A stretch of DNA of 64,000 nucleotides from CALCTE01 sp045585835 (GTDB lineage Bacteria > Bacillota > Clostridia > Oscillospirales > CAG-272): NCBI GenBank assembly GCA_045585835.1, contig JAZMZG010000016.1, positions 1-64,000 of the forward strand, given 5' to 3'. Shown here piece by piece: positions 1-8,183 of the stretch. The position numbers were made by a program, and so were the translations under genes. The notes beneath the pieces are model-generated. The model was not told the DNA's origin, searched no databases, and saw only the letters and a program-made list of their open reading frames with translations. Every line of letters starts with the position of its first letter. The first letter of the stretch is position 1.

Positions 1-1
1 A

Positions 2-2494
2 CTTAAAATGTATCAATGCGGTCTCCCGAAGGAAATGGCTCTCGAGCTGTTCAAGCCCTTCGTGATGAAGCGCCTTGTGGAAATCAATGCCGCTGGCAAC
101 ATCAAGACCGCTCGCAAGATGGTCGAACGTGTCCATCCCGACGTGTGGGATGCGCTCGATATCGTCATTAAGGATCATCCGGTCATGCTCAACCGTGCGC
201 CGACGCTGCACCGTCTCGGTATCCAAGCGTTCGAACCCGTGCTGGTCGAAGGCCGCGCGATCAAACTGCACCCGTTGGTGTGTACGGCGTTCAACGCCGA
301 CTTCGACGGCGACCAGATGCCTGTTCACGTGCCCCTTTCCGTAGAGGCACAGGCGGAAGCACGTATGCTTATGCTTTCCGCAAATAACCTTCTTAAGCCC
401 GCAGACGGAAGAGCTGTTGCTATTCCTTCGCAGGATATGATCCTCGGTTCTTATTACCTCACTCTCGATAAGCCCGGCGAAAAGGGAGAGGGAATGATAT
501 TCCGCAACTTCGATGAGGCTGTAATGGCTTACGAAAACGGAGAGCTTGAGCTTCACGCACGTATTAAGATACTTGAAACGAGAGAAGTAAACGGCGAAAT
601 CAAGAGCGGTCTTGTTGATTGCACTCTCGGCAAGTATATCTTCAACAGAGCTATTCCCCAAGACCTCGGCTACGTGGACAGAACCGTTCCCGGAAACGAG
701 CTTGCTATCGAATTCGATAAGCTTGCGGGCAAGAAGCAGATAGGCGATATCATCAACCGCTGCATCAAGATACACGGTCTTACCGTTACCGCTACGATGC
801 TTGACGAGATCAAGTCGCTCGGATTTAAGTATTCTACGAGAGCGGCTATAACCGTTGCGGTTGCGGATATGACGGTCCCCGACGCTAAGTGGGATATTAT
901 CGCAGAATCCACCAAGAAGGTAGAGGTTATAACCAAGCACTTCCTTCGCGGCGAGTTCAGCGAGGAAGAAAGATATAACGCTGTTGTCGATATTTGGAAT
1001 AAGACCACCGATGCGGTTACAGATGCACTCAAGTCAAACCTTGATAAGTACAATCCCTTGTTTATGATGTCCGACTCCGGAGCCCGCGGTTCCATTAACC
1101 AGCTCCGTCAGCTTGCGGGTATGCGCGGACTTATGGCATCTCCTACGGGACGTACTATTGAAGTGCCCATCAAGGCAAACTTCCGCGAAGGTCTTAGCAT
1201 TTTGGAATACTTCTCCGCTGCACGTGGTGCACGTAAGGGCCTTGCGGATACGGCTCTTCGTACGGCTGACTCGGGTTACCTCACAAGACGTCTTGTTGAC
1301 GTTGCTCAGGACGTTATCGTCCGTGAGGACGATTGCGGCTCCAAGACGGGACTTTACGTTTCCGCTATTAAGGAGGGCAACGAGGTCATCGAAAAGCTCA
1401 AGGCGAGAATTACAGGCAGATTCGTTATAGGTGACGTTCTTGATAAAGAAGGCAACGTCATCGTTCCCGATAACACTATGATCACACCCGATCTTGCGGA
1501 TAAGATAGACGCAGCAGGAATCGAAACCGTACACGTAAGAAGCGTGCTCGGCTGTAACAGCAGAAGCGGCGTATGTGTTCACTGCTACGGCTCCGACCTT
1601 TCATCCGGTCTTCCCGTTTCCGCAGGTGAAGCAGTCGGTATCGTTGCGGCGCAGTCTATCGGTGAGCCCGGTACACAGCTTACGATGAGAACCTTCCACA
1701 CCGGTGGTGTCGCAGGTTCCGATATTACGCAAGGTCTTCCCAGAGTTGAAGAGCTCTTTGAAGCAAGAAAGCCCAAGAAGACCGCTATCATCAGCGAAGT
1801 TGACGGCACGGTAACGCTTTCGCTCGTAAAGAAGAACACACTTGTTACCGTCACTAACGACGAAACGGGCGAGGTATTCGAGCAGCTTCTCAACTACGGC
1901 ACCGAGGTCGTTGTTTCCGATGGCGATAAGGTTGTTAAGGGTCAAGCGCTCACCGCAGGATATAAGAATCCCGGCGACGTTTTACGTGTTTGCGGCATCG
2001 ATGAGCTTTATAAGTACATCATCGAGGGCGTACAGCGCGTTTACTGCTTGCAGAGCGTTGACATCAACGATAAGCACATCGAGGTCATCGCACCACAGAT
2101 GACGAGAAAGATAAGAATAGAGGACGCAGGCGACACAGCGCTTCTCGGCGATATGGTCGTTGACTGCTCCGAGCTTCTCAGTGAAAACGATAAGATCGAC
2201 GCAAAGCGCGCAGAGGGCGACGAGACTGCAAGATATGCAAGCGGTAAGCCCGTACTTTTAGGTATCACGAAGGCTTCTCTTTCTACAGAGTCCTTTATGT
2301 CTGCCGCTTCCTTCCAAGAGACTACGAGAGTTCTTACGGAGGCCGCTATCAAGGGTAAGGTCGACAACCTCTTGGGCCTCAAGGAGAACGTCATTATCGG
2401 TAAGCTCATACCCGCAGGTACGGGAATCCCCCGTTATCAGAACACAGAGGTTGAGTGCGACGATAAGTACGGTATAATCTCCGACGCACAGTAA
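2..2494 (+). CDS. rpoC: RNA polymerase beta' subunit, 3' part (5' end outside window)
   Basis: Largest catalytic subunit of RNA polymerase. The frame is already open at base 2 (LKM before QCGLPKEM), so the internal Met at base 8 is not the start and about 830 C-terminal residues are visible. The catalytic Mg-binding motif NADFDGDQM is at about bases 293-319. The zinc-site cysteines (DDCGS, then LGCNSRSGVCVHC) and the GARKGLADTALRTADSGY trigger-loop/bridge region follow. Two oddities: the residue after DFDGDQM is Pro (base 320) instead of the usual Ala, and the trigger-loop His is Arg (codon 1223-1225). Codon usage also changes near base 340: the first part avoids AGA and CTT, the rest uses them freely. 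rpoC heads the translation cluster, as is usual in Firmicutes. Confidence 0.97.
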   Translation, partial: LKMYQCGLPKEMALELFKPFVMKRLVEINAAGNIKTARKMVERVHPDVWDALDIVIKDHPVMLNRAPTLHRLGIQAFEPVLVEGRAIKLHPLVCTAFNADFDGDQMPVHVPLSVEAQAEARMLMLSANNLLKPADGRAVAIPSQDMILGSYYLTLDKPGEKGEGMIFRNFDEAVMAYENGELELHARIKILETREVNGEIKSGLVDCTLGKYIFNRAIPQDLGYVDRTVPGNELAIEFDKLAGKKQIGDIINRCIKIHGLTVTATMLDEIKSLGFKYSTRAAITVAVADMTVPDAKWDIIAESTKKVEVITKHFLRGEFSEEERYNAVVDIWNKTTDAVTDALKSNLDKYNPLFMMSDSGARGSINQLRQLAGMRGLMASPTGRTIEVPIKANFREGLSILEYFSAARGARKGLADTALRTADSGYLTRRLVDVAQDVIVREDDCGSKTGLYVSAIKEGNEVIEKLKARITGRFVIGDVLDKEGNVIVPDNTMITPDLADKIDAAGIETVHVRSVLGCNSRSGVCVHCYGSDLSSGLPVSAGEAVGIVAAQSIGEPGTQLTMRTFHTGGVAGSDITQGLPRVEELFEARKPKKTAIISEVDGTVTLSLVKKNTLVTVTNDETGEVFEQLLNYGTEVVVSDGDKVVKGQALTAGYKNPGDVLRVCGIDELYKYIIEGVQRVYCLQSVDINDKHIEVIAPQMTRKIRIEDAGDTALLGDMVVDCSELLSENDKIDAKRAEGDETARYASGKPVLLGITKASLSTESFMSAASFQETTRVLTEAAIKGKVDNLLGLKENVIIGKLIPAGTGIPRYQNTEVECDDKYGIISDAQ

Positions 2495-2504
2495 ACTAAA
2501 AAAT

Positions 2505-2540
2505 GCTTCAACGGCAAATTATTGCCGTTGAAGCAAAAAA
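2505..2540 (+). terminator. Hairpin after rpoC
   Basis: A 13-bp perfect stem, GCTTCAACGGCAA (2505-2517) with TTGCCGTTGAAGC (2522-2534), loop ATTA. It lies 10 bases after the rpoC stop and just before the rpsL promoter. On the plus strand it is followed by an A run, not a T run, so it may be a weak terminator, an RNA-processing site, or a terminator mainly for the opposite strand. Confidence 0.55.
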
Positions 2541-2544
2541 AGTG

Positions 2545-2573
2545 TTGACAAGTCTATGCAAAGCGTGTATAAT
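2545..2573 (+). promoter_or_regulatory. Consensus sigma-A promoter for rpsL-rpsG-fusA
   Basis: Perfect -35 TTGACA (2545-2550), 17-bp spacer, perfect -10 TATAAT (2568-2573). The leader of about 110 bases contains a small CGAAAG/CTTTCG hairpin near 2607-2632 and ends in AAGGAGGAA ahead of the rpsL ATG. The str genes can therefore be transcribed independently of rpoB-rpoC. Confidence 0.88.
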
Positions 2574-2690
2574 TAATTGTCTGCGCAAGTTTTTGCGGAC
2601 AAACATCGAAAGGGGCGAAAGCATCTTTCGGGATTTGCTATGTAATTATATGTTTTTATATAATTAAATATTTTAAAAAGGAGGAACGAT

Positions 2691-3104
2691 ATGCCTACAT
2701 TTAACCAATTGGTTAAGAACGGAAGACAGGACAAAACCTATAAGTCAAAGTCCCCTGCATTGCAGAGAGGTCTTAACACTCTTACAAAGACTGTTACAGA
2801 GCTTCCCTCACCGCAGAAGAGAGGCGTTTGCACAAAGGTTACGACCAAGACTCCCAAGAAGCCTAACTCTGCTCTTCGTAAGATCGCCAGAGTAAGACTT
2901 ACAAACGGGAACGAGGTTACCTGCTACATTCCCGGTATCGGCCACAATCTTCAGGAACACAGCGTAGTTCTTATCCGCGGAGGAAGAGTACGTGACCTTC
3001 CCGGTATCCGTTACCACATCATCAGAGGCACACTTGACGCACAGGGCGTTGCAAAACGTAACCAGGGCAGAAGCAAGTACGGTGCCAAGAGAGCAAAGAA
3101 GTAA
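2691..3104 (+). CDS. rpsL: 30S ribosomal protein S12
   Basis: S12 of the decoding centre, 137 aa. That is the Firmicute length, with the basic insert near residues 15-35. The conserved TPKKPNSALRK block with the streptomycin-site Lys is near residues 54-64, and NLQEHSVVLIRGGRVRDLPG follows. The second classical streptomycin-site residue, Lys in RVKDLPG of E. coli and M. tuberculosis, is Arg here (RVRDLPG, local residue 101). The start is fixed by AAAGGAGGAAC 5-12 bases upstream. First gene of the rpsL-rpsG-fusA unit behind its own consensus promoter. Confidence 0.98.
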   Translation: MPTFNQLVKNGRQDKTYKSKSPALQRGLNTLTKTVTELPSPQKRGVCTKVTTKTPKKPNSALRKIARVRLTNGNEVTCYIPGIGHNLQEHSVVLIRGGRVRDLPGIRYHIIRGTLDAQGVAKRNQGRSKYGAKRAKK

Positions 3105-3279
3105 TTTTTTGCCTTGAAAAACCCTTGTGACCTGAATTTGAAATGATATAAACGGCAGATAATGCCGATAATATATATAGTCAACCTCGGGACACTTAAC
3201 GGCAGAAATGGGTTCTGCAGAGTACTGACGATATCATAAAAGTCGAAAAACGACAAAACTAATGAAGGAGGGAAGAAAA

Positions 3280-3750
3280 GTGCCAAGAAGAGGTAATATT
3301 GCCAAAAGAGACGTTTTGCCCGATCCTATTTACAATTCAAAGCTCGTAACAAAGCTTGTAAATAACATTATGTACGACGGCAAAAAAGGCGTGGCACAGA
3401 AAATCGTTTACGAAGCATTCGATATTGTGAACGAAAAGACAAACGAGAATCCTTTGGAACAGTTCCAGAAGGCTCTCGAGAACATTATGCCTGTACTTGA
3501 GGTCAAGGCTCGCCGTGTAGGCGGTTCTACCTATCAGGTACCTATGGAAGTAAGAGCAGAAAGAAGACAGACACTCGGTCTTCGTTGGCTTACGACCTAC
3601 GCAAGAGCAAGAGGCGAAAAGAAAATGGCTGAGCGTCTTGCAGGAGAGATAATTGATTCCATCGCAGGAACGAGCAGCTCCGTTAAGAAGAAAGACGATA
3701 CGCACAAGATGGCGGAAGCTAATAAGGCATTCGCACATTTCAGATGGTAA
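3280..3750 (+). CDS. rpsG: 30S ribosomal protein S7
   Basis: S7 nucleates assembly of the small-subunit head on 16S rRNA. The start is GTG at 3280, giving the expected N-terminus MPRRGNIAKRDVLPDP and the family length of 156 aa. The upstream in-frame ATG at 3262 sits on the Shine-Dalgarno (GAAGGAGGG) and would add six non-homologous residues. The motif KKDDTHKMAEANKAFAHFRW forms the C-terminus. It lies 175 bases after rpsL; that gap holds short GGCAGA/TCTGC and TCGAAAAACGA pairings but no gene. Confidence 0.97.
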   Translation: MPRRGNIAKRDVLPDPIYNSKLVTKLVNNIMYDGKKGVAQKIVYEAFDIVNEKTNENPLEQFQKALENIMPVLEVKARRVGGSTYQVPMEVRAERRQTLGLRWLTTYARARGEKKMAERLAGEIIDSIAGTSSSVKKKDDTHKMAEANKAFAHFRW

Positions 3751-3797
3751 ATTAAAAGAGCAAGCAGCATAAACTGTTTTGCGAAAGAGGAGTAACA

Positions 3798-5918
3798 ATG
3801 CCAAGAGAATATTCACTTGAAAAAACAAGAAATATCGGTATCATGGCACATATCGACGCAGGTAAGACGACAACTACCGAGCGTATTTTGTACTATACCG
3901 GTAAAACACATAAGATAGGTGAAACTCACGACGGTACTGCTACGATGGACTGGATGGCACAGGAGCAGGAGAGAGGTATCACTATCACCTCCGCTGCTAC
4001 CACTTGCTATTGGGCTCCCACGAGATACCACGATAACGCTGCAGCCGCAAAGGCTAACACTTATCGTGTAAACATCATCGACACCCCCGGTCACGTTGAC
4101 TTTACGGTTGAGGTGCAGAGATCTTTGAGAGTTCTCGACGGCTCCGTAACCGTATTTTGTGCAAAGGGCGGCGTTGAGCCCCAGTCTGAAACCGTATGGC
4201 GTCAGGCAGACCAGTACGGCGTTCCCCGTATGGCTTATGTAAACAAAATGGATATCATGGGTGCAAACTTCTACCGCGTCGTTCAGATGATGAAGGACCG
4301 CTTGAAGACAAATCCCGTGCCGATTCAGTTGCCTATCGGTGCTGAAGACAACTTCAGAGGTATCGTTGACCTTATGAATATGGAGGCTGACGTATACTAT
4401 GATGATATGGGTATGGACCTCAGAGTTGAGGAAATTCCCGCTGATCTTAAAGAAAAGGCTGAAGAATACCGCAGAGCAATGGTTGAGGCTATTGCAGAGA
4501 CGGATGACGAACTCTTTGAGAAGTATTGTGCAGACGAGGAGATCACCGTTGACGAGCTTAAAGTTGCACTTCGTAAGGCAACTATCGACAACAAGATCGT
4601 TCCCGTATGTTGCGGAACTTCTTACAAGAATAAGGGCGTACAGAAGCTTCTTGATGCGGTAATCGACTATATGCCTTCACCTCTCGATATTCCCGCTATT
4701 AAGGGTGTTGACGGTGACACAGGCGAAGAGACGGAAAGAATCGCAGACGACAACGAGCCCTTCTCGGCTCTTGCGTTCAAGATCATGACCGACCCCTTCG
4801 TAGGACGTATCTGCTTCTTCCGTGTATATTCCGGATTCGTTGAAGCAGGTTCATCTATCTACAACTCCACAAAGAAGAACAAAGAGCGTTTCGGACGTCT
4901 TCTTCAGATGCACGCAAACGAAAGAAAGGATATAGACATCTGCTATTGCGGTGATATCGCAGCAGGCGTCGGCCTTAAGAACACCACAACAGGTGATACT
5001 CTTTGTGATGAAAACCATCCCGTTATCCTTGAGTCTATGGAGTTCCCGGATCCCGTTATCCGTGTAGCTATTGAGCCCAAGACTAAGGCAGGTCAGGAAA
5101 AGATGGGTCTTGCACTTGCAAAGCTTGCAGAGGAAGATCCCACGTTCAAGACTTATACGGATGAGGAGACCGCACAGACCATTATCGCAGGTATGGGCGA
5201 GCTTCACCTTGAAATTATCGTTGACAGACTTCTTCGTGAATTTAAGGTTGAAGCAAACGTAGGTAAGCCTCAGGTTGCTTACAAGGAGACCATCCGCAGA
5301 GCCGCAGACGTCGACCACAAGTACGCACGTCAGTCCGGTGGTAAGGGTCAATACGGGCACGTTAAGATCCACGTTGAACCCAACGAAAAGGGTGCAGGAT
5401 ATGTGTTTGAGAATGCCGTAGTCGGCGGTGAAGTTCCGAAGGAATATATCCCCGCAGTTGACGCAGGTATTCAGAGTGCGCTTAATTCCGGTATTCTTGC
5501 GGGATATCCCGTAGTTGACGTTAAGGTTACACTTAACGGCGGTTCATACCATGAAGTTGACTCTTCCGAAATGGCGTTCAAGATTGCCGGTTCTATGGCT
5601 ATCAAGGAAGCTATGCAGAAGTGCGACAGCGTTCTCACCGAGCCTTATATGAAGGTTGTTGTTACGGTTCCCGATGAATATATGGGTGACGTACTCGGCG
5701 ACATCAGCTCAAGACGTGGTCTTATTCAAGGTCAGGATTCCATCGGCGGCGGCGCACAGCAGATCGTATCTCACGTTCCGCTTGCAGAAATGTTCGGTTA
5801 CGCAACCGACCTCCGTTCCAAGACACAGGGACGCGGTATGTACGTTATGGAACCTGCATACTACTCTGAAGTTCCCAAGAACATTCAGGAAACTATCATC
5901 GCAAACAAGAAAAAGTAA
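3798..5918 (+). CDS. fusA: Translation elongation factor G
   Basis: Ribosomal translocase GTPase, 706 aa. G1 AHIDAGKTT is near residues 18-26, the switch-I RGITITSAATT follows, then DTPGHVDF near residue 95 and NKMD near 148, then domains II-V with the GGKGQYGHVKI stretch of domain IV. A 14-15 residue Ala/Asn-rich insert (APTRYHDN then AAAAKANT) sits between switch I and the DTPGH strand. E. coli EF-G has a shorter insert there. The start ATG is preceded by AAGAGGAG. Last gene of the rpsL unit; tuf follows after 70 bases. Confidence 0.98.
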   Translation: MPREYSLEKTRNIGIMAHIDAGKTTTTERILYYTGKTHKIGETHDGTATMDWMAQEQERGITITSAATTCYWAPTRYHDNAAAAKANTYRVNIIDTPGHVDFTVEVQRSLRVLDGSVTVFCAKGGVEPQSETVWRQADQYGVPRMAYVNKMDIMGANFYRVVQMMKDRLKTNPVPIQLPIGAEDNFRGIVDLMNMEADVYYDDMGMDLRVEEIPADLKEKAEEYRRAMVEAIAETDDELFEKYCADEEITVDELKVALRKATIDNKIVPVCCGTSYKNKGVQKLLDAVIDYMPSPLDIPAIKGVDGDTGEETERIADDNEPFSALAFKIMTDPFVGRICFFRVYSGFVEAGSSIYNSTKKNKERFGRLLQMHANERKDIDICYCGDIAAGVGLKNTTTGDTLCDENHPVILESMEFPDPVIRVAIEPKTKAGQEKMGLALAKLAEEDPTFKTYTDEETAQTIIAGMGELHLEIIVDRLLREFKVEANVGKPQVAYKETIRRAADVDHKYARQSGGKGQYGHVKIHVEPNEKGAGYVFENAVVGGEVPKEYIPAVDAGIQSALNSGILAGYPVVDVKVTLNGGSYHEVDSSEMAFKIAGSMAIKEAMQKCDSVLTEPYMKVVVTVPDEYMGDVLGDISSRRGLIQGQDSIGGGAQQIVSHVPLAEMFGYATDLRSKTQGRGMYVMEPAYYSEVPKNIQETIIANKKK

Positions 5919-5925
5919 TTTAGTA

Positions 5926-5967
5926 TTGACAAAATAAAATAAATCGTTTATCATAATAACGATAAAC
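5926..5967 (+). promoter_or_regulatory. tuf promoter with overlapping inverted repeat
   Basis: -35 TTGACA (5926-5931), 17-bp spacer, -10 TATCAT (5949-5954), inside the fusA-tuf gap. A 7-bp inverted repeat GTTTATC (5946-5952) / GATAAAC (5961-5967) covers the -10 and the expected start site. It could be an operator or a 5' transcript hairpin. Confidence 0.75.
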
Positions 5968-5988
5968 AATCTTAAGGAGGATTTACAA

Positions 5989-7197
5989 ATGGCAAAGGCT
6001 AAGTTTGAAAGAAACAAACCCCACGTAAACATTGGTACCATTGGTCACGTTGACCACGGTAAAACAACTCTTACTGCTGCTATCACGAAGACACTTTCTC
6101 TCGCAACCGGCGGTAGCGTAGAGTCTCTCGCATACGACCAGATCGACAATGCTCCCGAGGAGAGAGCAAGAGGTATCACAATCAACACAAGACACGTTGA
6201 GTATGAGACAGACGCTCGTCACTACGCTCACGTTGACTGCCCCGGCCACGCTGACTACGTTAAGAACATGATCACCGGTGCAGCTCAGATGGACGGTGCT
6301 ATCCTCGTTGTTTCCGCAGCTGACGGCCCCATGCCCCAGACTCGTGAGCACATCCTTCTCGCTCGTCAGGTTGGCGTTCCCGCAATCGTTGTATTCCTCA
6401 ACAAGTGCGACATGGTTGACGACCCCGAGCTTCTCGAACTCGTAGAGATGGAAGTTAGAGACCTTCTCAATGAGTACGACTTCCCCGGCGACGATATTCC
6501 GATCGTTCACGGTTCTGCAAAGGTTGCTCTTGAGAGCGCCGGCACAGACATCACCGCTCCCGAATATGCTTGCATCACCGAGCTTATGAATCAGGTTGAC
6601 GCATACATTCCTACTCCCGAGAGAAAGGCAGACCTTCCCTTCCTTATGCCCGTAGAGGACGTATTCTCCATCTCCGGACGTGGTACTGTTGCTACAGGTA
6701 GAGTTGAGAGAGGTCAGCTCAAGATGGGTGACGTTGTAGAAATCGTTGGTCTTGCCGAAGAGAAGGCTACAACCACCATCACCGGTATCGAAATGTTCCA
6801 CAAGCTTCTTGACTACGCAGAGGCAGGCGACAACGTTGGTGCGCTCCTCCGTGGTATCGACAAGAAGGGTATCGAAAGAGGACAGGTTCTTGCTAAGCCC
6901 GGTTCCATCGAGCCCCACACAAAGTTTGTAGGTCAGGTTTACGTTCTTACTGAAAAGGAAGGCGGCAGACATAAGCCCTTCTTCACAAACTACAGACCTC
7001 AGTTCTATTTCAGAACAACTGACGTTACAGGTATCATCACTCTTCCTGACGGCGTAGAGATGTGCAAGCCCGGCGATAACGTTGATATGAACGTTGAGCT
7101 CATCACACCTATCGCTATCGAAAAGGGACTCCGTTTCGCTATTCGTGAAGGCGGACGTACTGTTGGTTCCGGCGTCGTTACCGAAATCAACGCGTAA
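5989..7197 (+). CDS. tuf: Translation elongation factor Tu
   Basis: Delivers aminoacyl-tRNA to the ribosome; 402 aa. GHVDHGKTT is near residues 19-27, the RGITINTRHVEYET effector region follows, then DCPGHADYVKNMITGAAQMD, NKCDMVDD near 138, and domains II/III ending VVTEINA. Strong Shine-Dalgarno AAGGAGG at 5974-5980. It has its own promoter and a strong hairpin after the stop, so it can be made separately from fusA. The ribosomal S10 operon that often follows tuf is not here. Confidence 0.98.
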   Translation: MAKAKFERNKPHVNIGTIGHVDHGKTTLTAAITKTLSLATGGSVESLAYDQIDNAPEERARGITINTRHVEYETDARHYAHVDCPGHADYVKNMITGAAQMDGAILVVSAADGPMPQTREHILLARQVGVPAIVVFLNKCDMVDDPELLELVEMEVRDLLNEYDFPGDDIPIVHGSAKVALESAGTDITAPEYACITELMNQVDAYIPTPERKADLPFLMPVEDVFSISGRGTVATGRVERGQLKMGDVVEIVGLAEEKATTTITGIEMFHKLLDYAEAGDNVGALLRGIDKKGIERGQVLAKPGSIEPHTKFVGQVYVLTEKEGGRHKPFFTNYRPQFYFRTTDVTGIITLPDGVEMCKPGDNVDMNVELITPIAIEKGLRFAIREGGRTVGSGVVTEINA

Positions 7198-7208
7198 GTT
7201 TAAATCTT

Positions 7209-7240
7209 ATTTGCACGGTGGGATTTCCCACCGTGCAAAT
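7209..7240 (+). terminator. tuf terminator hairpin
   Basis: A very stable 14-15 bp stem, TTTGCACGGTGGGA pairing with TCCCACCGTGCAAA. It starts 11 bases after the tuf stop. The following T tract is short and interrupted (TGAACTTTTG). Confidence 0.8.
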
Positions 7241-7264
7241 TGAACTTTTGCTCTGAAAATTGAA

Positions 7265-7384
7265 TATTCTCGGGGTAGGGTGAGGGCAAGTGTCCAATTC
7301 CCAACCGGTGGTTACAGCCCACGAACATACTACGTATGCCGAATAGGTGAGATTCCTATGCCGACGGTAAAGTCCGGATGAAAG
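7265..7384 (+). promoter_or_regulatory. FMN riboswitch (RFN element) upstream of ribU
   Basis: Conserved RFN blocks are readable in order: TATTCTCGGGGTAGGGTGA, then CCCAACCGGTGGT, AGCCCACGA, a P4-type stem CATACTACGTATG, the GGTGAGATTCC stem, GCCGACGGT and AAAGTCCGGATG. It senses flavin mononucleotide. An extra ~12 bases (GGGCAAGTGTCC) sit between GGGTGA and AATTCCC, where most RFN elements go straight from GGGTGA to AATTCCCGACCGG. The expression platform is the terminator at 7416-7441, so FMN binding should shut off ribU. Confidence 0.93.
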
Positions 7385-7415
7385 AGATGCGCGTAAAAAT
7401 GCGTGCATAATTAGT

Positions 7416-7441
7416 GCATATCCCGACGGGATATGCTTTTT
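7416..7441 (+). terminator. Riboswitch-controlled intrinsic terminator
   Basis: Stem GCATATCCC (7416-7424) / GGGATATGC (7428-7436) followed by TTTTTT. It lies between the FMN aptamer and the ribU Shine-Dalgarno (CAGGAGGAG). Upstream GTGCATAA and GCGTGCATAA segments could pair alternatively to form the antiterminator. Confidence 0.85.
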
Positions 7442-7457
7442 TATTTCAGGAGGAGCT

Positions 7458-8114
7458 ATGAACAGCAAAAGAGTAAATAAAATTACAACTGTTGCGATGC
7501 TTGTCGCAATAGCATACGTGGTTATGTACGTCGGACGAATTCCGATCGTACCGGGAATGGATTTTTTGAAATACGATCCGTCAGACGTTATCGTAACTTT
7601 AGGCGGATTTATTTGGGGGCCTCTCGTTTCATTTATCGTATCGCCCACACTTGCCTTTATTGAGATGATCAGCGCAAGCGGTACGGGTCCTATTGGTTTT
7701 TTAATGAACGTCATTCAGACGCTATCGTTTGCGGGCACCGCAACGCTGATTTATAAGAAAAAGAGAACACTTTTCGGCGCAGTGTTCGGTCTTGTAATTG
7801 CTACGGCAGTAACTACGGTCGTAATGATACTTTGGAATTATCTCATCACTCCTATTTATCAAAACGTGCCGCGCGAAGTGGTAAAAGGTATGCTTGTACC
7901 TTTTTTCTTACCCTTTAATTTACTTAAAAGTGCGATAAATGCATCATTTACTTTCTTACTTTATAAGCCCGTTGTATCTGCACTTTCCAAAAATAAAAGA
8001 ATATTTACAGTTGAAAACAAGAAAAAAGGCAAATTCGGCTTCTTTACGGCTGTATTTATTGCAATATTGATTGCATCCGTAATAGCTATATTGCTTTGGA
8101 ATAATATAATATAA
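7458..8114 (+). CDS. ribU: Riboflavin ECF transporter substrate-binding subunit RibU
   Basis: Membrane S-component that binds riboflavin and works with a shared energy-coupling module (EcfA/A'/T), which is not encoded in this window. 218 aa with about six hydrophobic helices. Family features: N-terminal VAMLVAIAYVVMYVGRIPIVP, FLKYDPSDV, GPIGFLMN and the FFLPFNLLK segment. The last helix (residues 194-216) comes after a Lys-rich linker. The assignment is strengthened by the FMN riboswitch immediately upstream. ATG preceded by AGGAGGAGCT. Confidence 0.93.
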   Translation: MNSKRVNKITTVAMLVAIAYVVMYVGRIPIVPGMDFLKYDPSDVIVTLGGFIWGPLVSFIVSPTLAFIEMISASGTGPIGFLMNVIQTLSFAGTATLIYKKKRTLFGAVFGLVIATAVTTVVMILWNYLITPIYQNVPREVVKGMLVPFFLPFNLLKSAINASFTFLLYKPVVSALSKNKRIFTVENKKKGKFGFFTAVFIAILIASVIAILLWNNII

Positions 8115-8116
8115 AA

Positions 8117-8183
8117 AGAGAACTTGCAATCAAAAATGATTGCAAGTTCTCTGCTTTAAGGCGGAGATTTCTCCGCCTTTTTG
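8117..8183. terminator. Double hairpin between ribU and the S1-domain gene
   Basis: First stem: 16 bp, AGAGAACTTGCAATCA (8117-8132) with its complement (8137-8152). Second stem: AAGGCGGAGA (8158-8167) / TCTCCGCCTT (8170-8179) followed by TTTT. It terminates ribU and overlaps the end of the convergent S1-domain gene. Confidence 0.88.

Noticed and set aside
5983..6972. 329-codon open frame antisense to tuf
   Set aside because: It is a shadow of the strongly biased codon usage of tuf; the translation is Ser/Val/Cys-rich with no motif and no Shine-Dalgarno.
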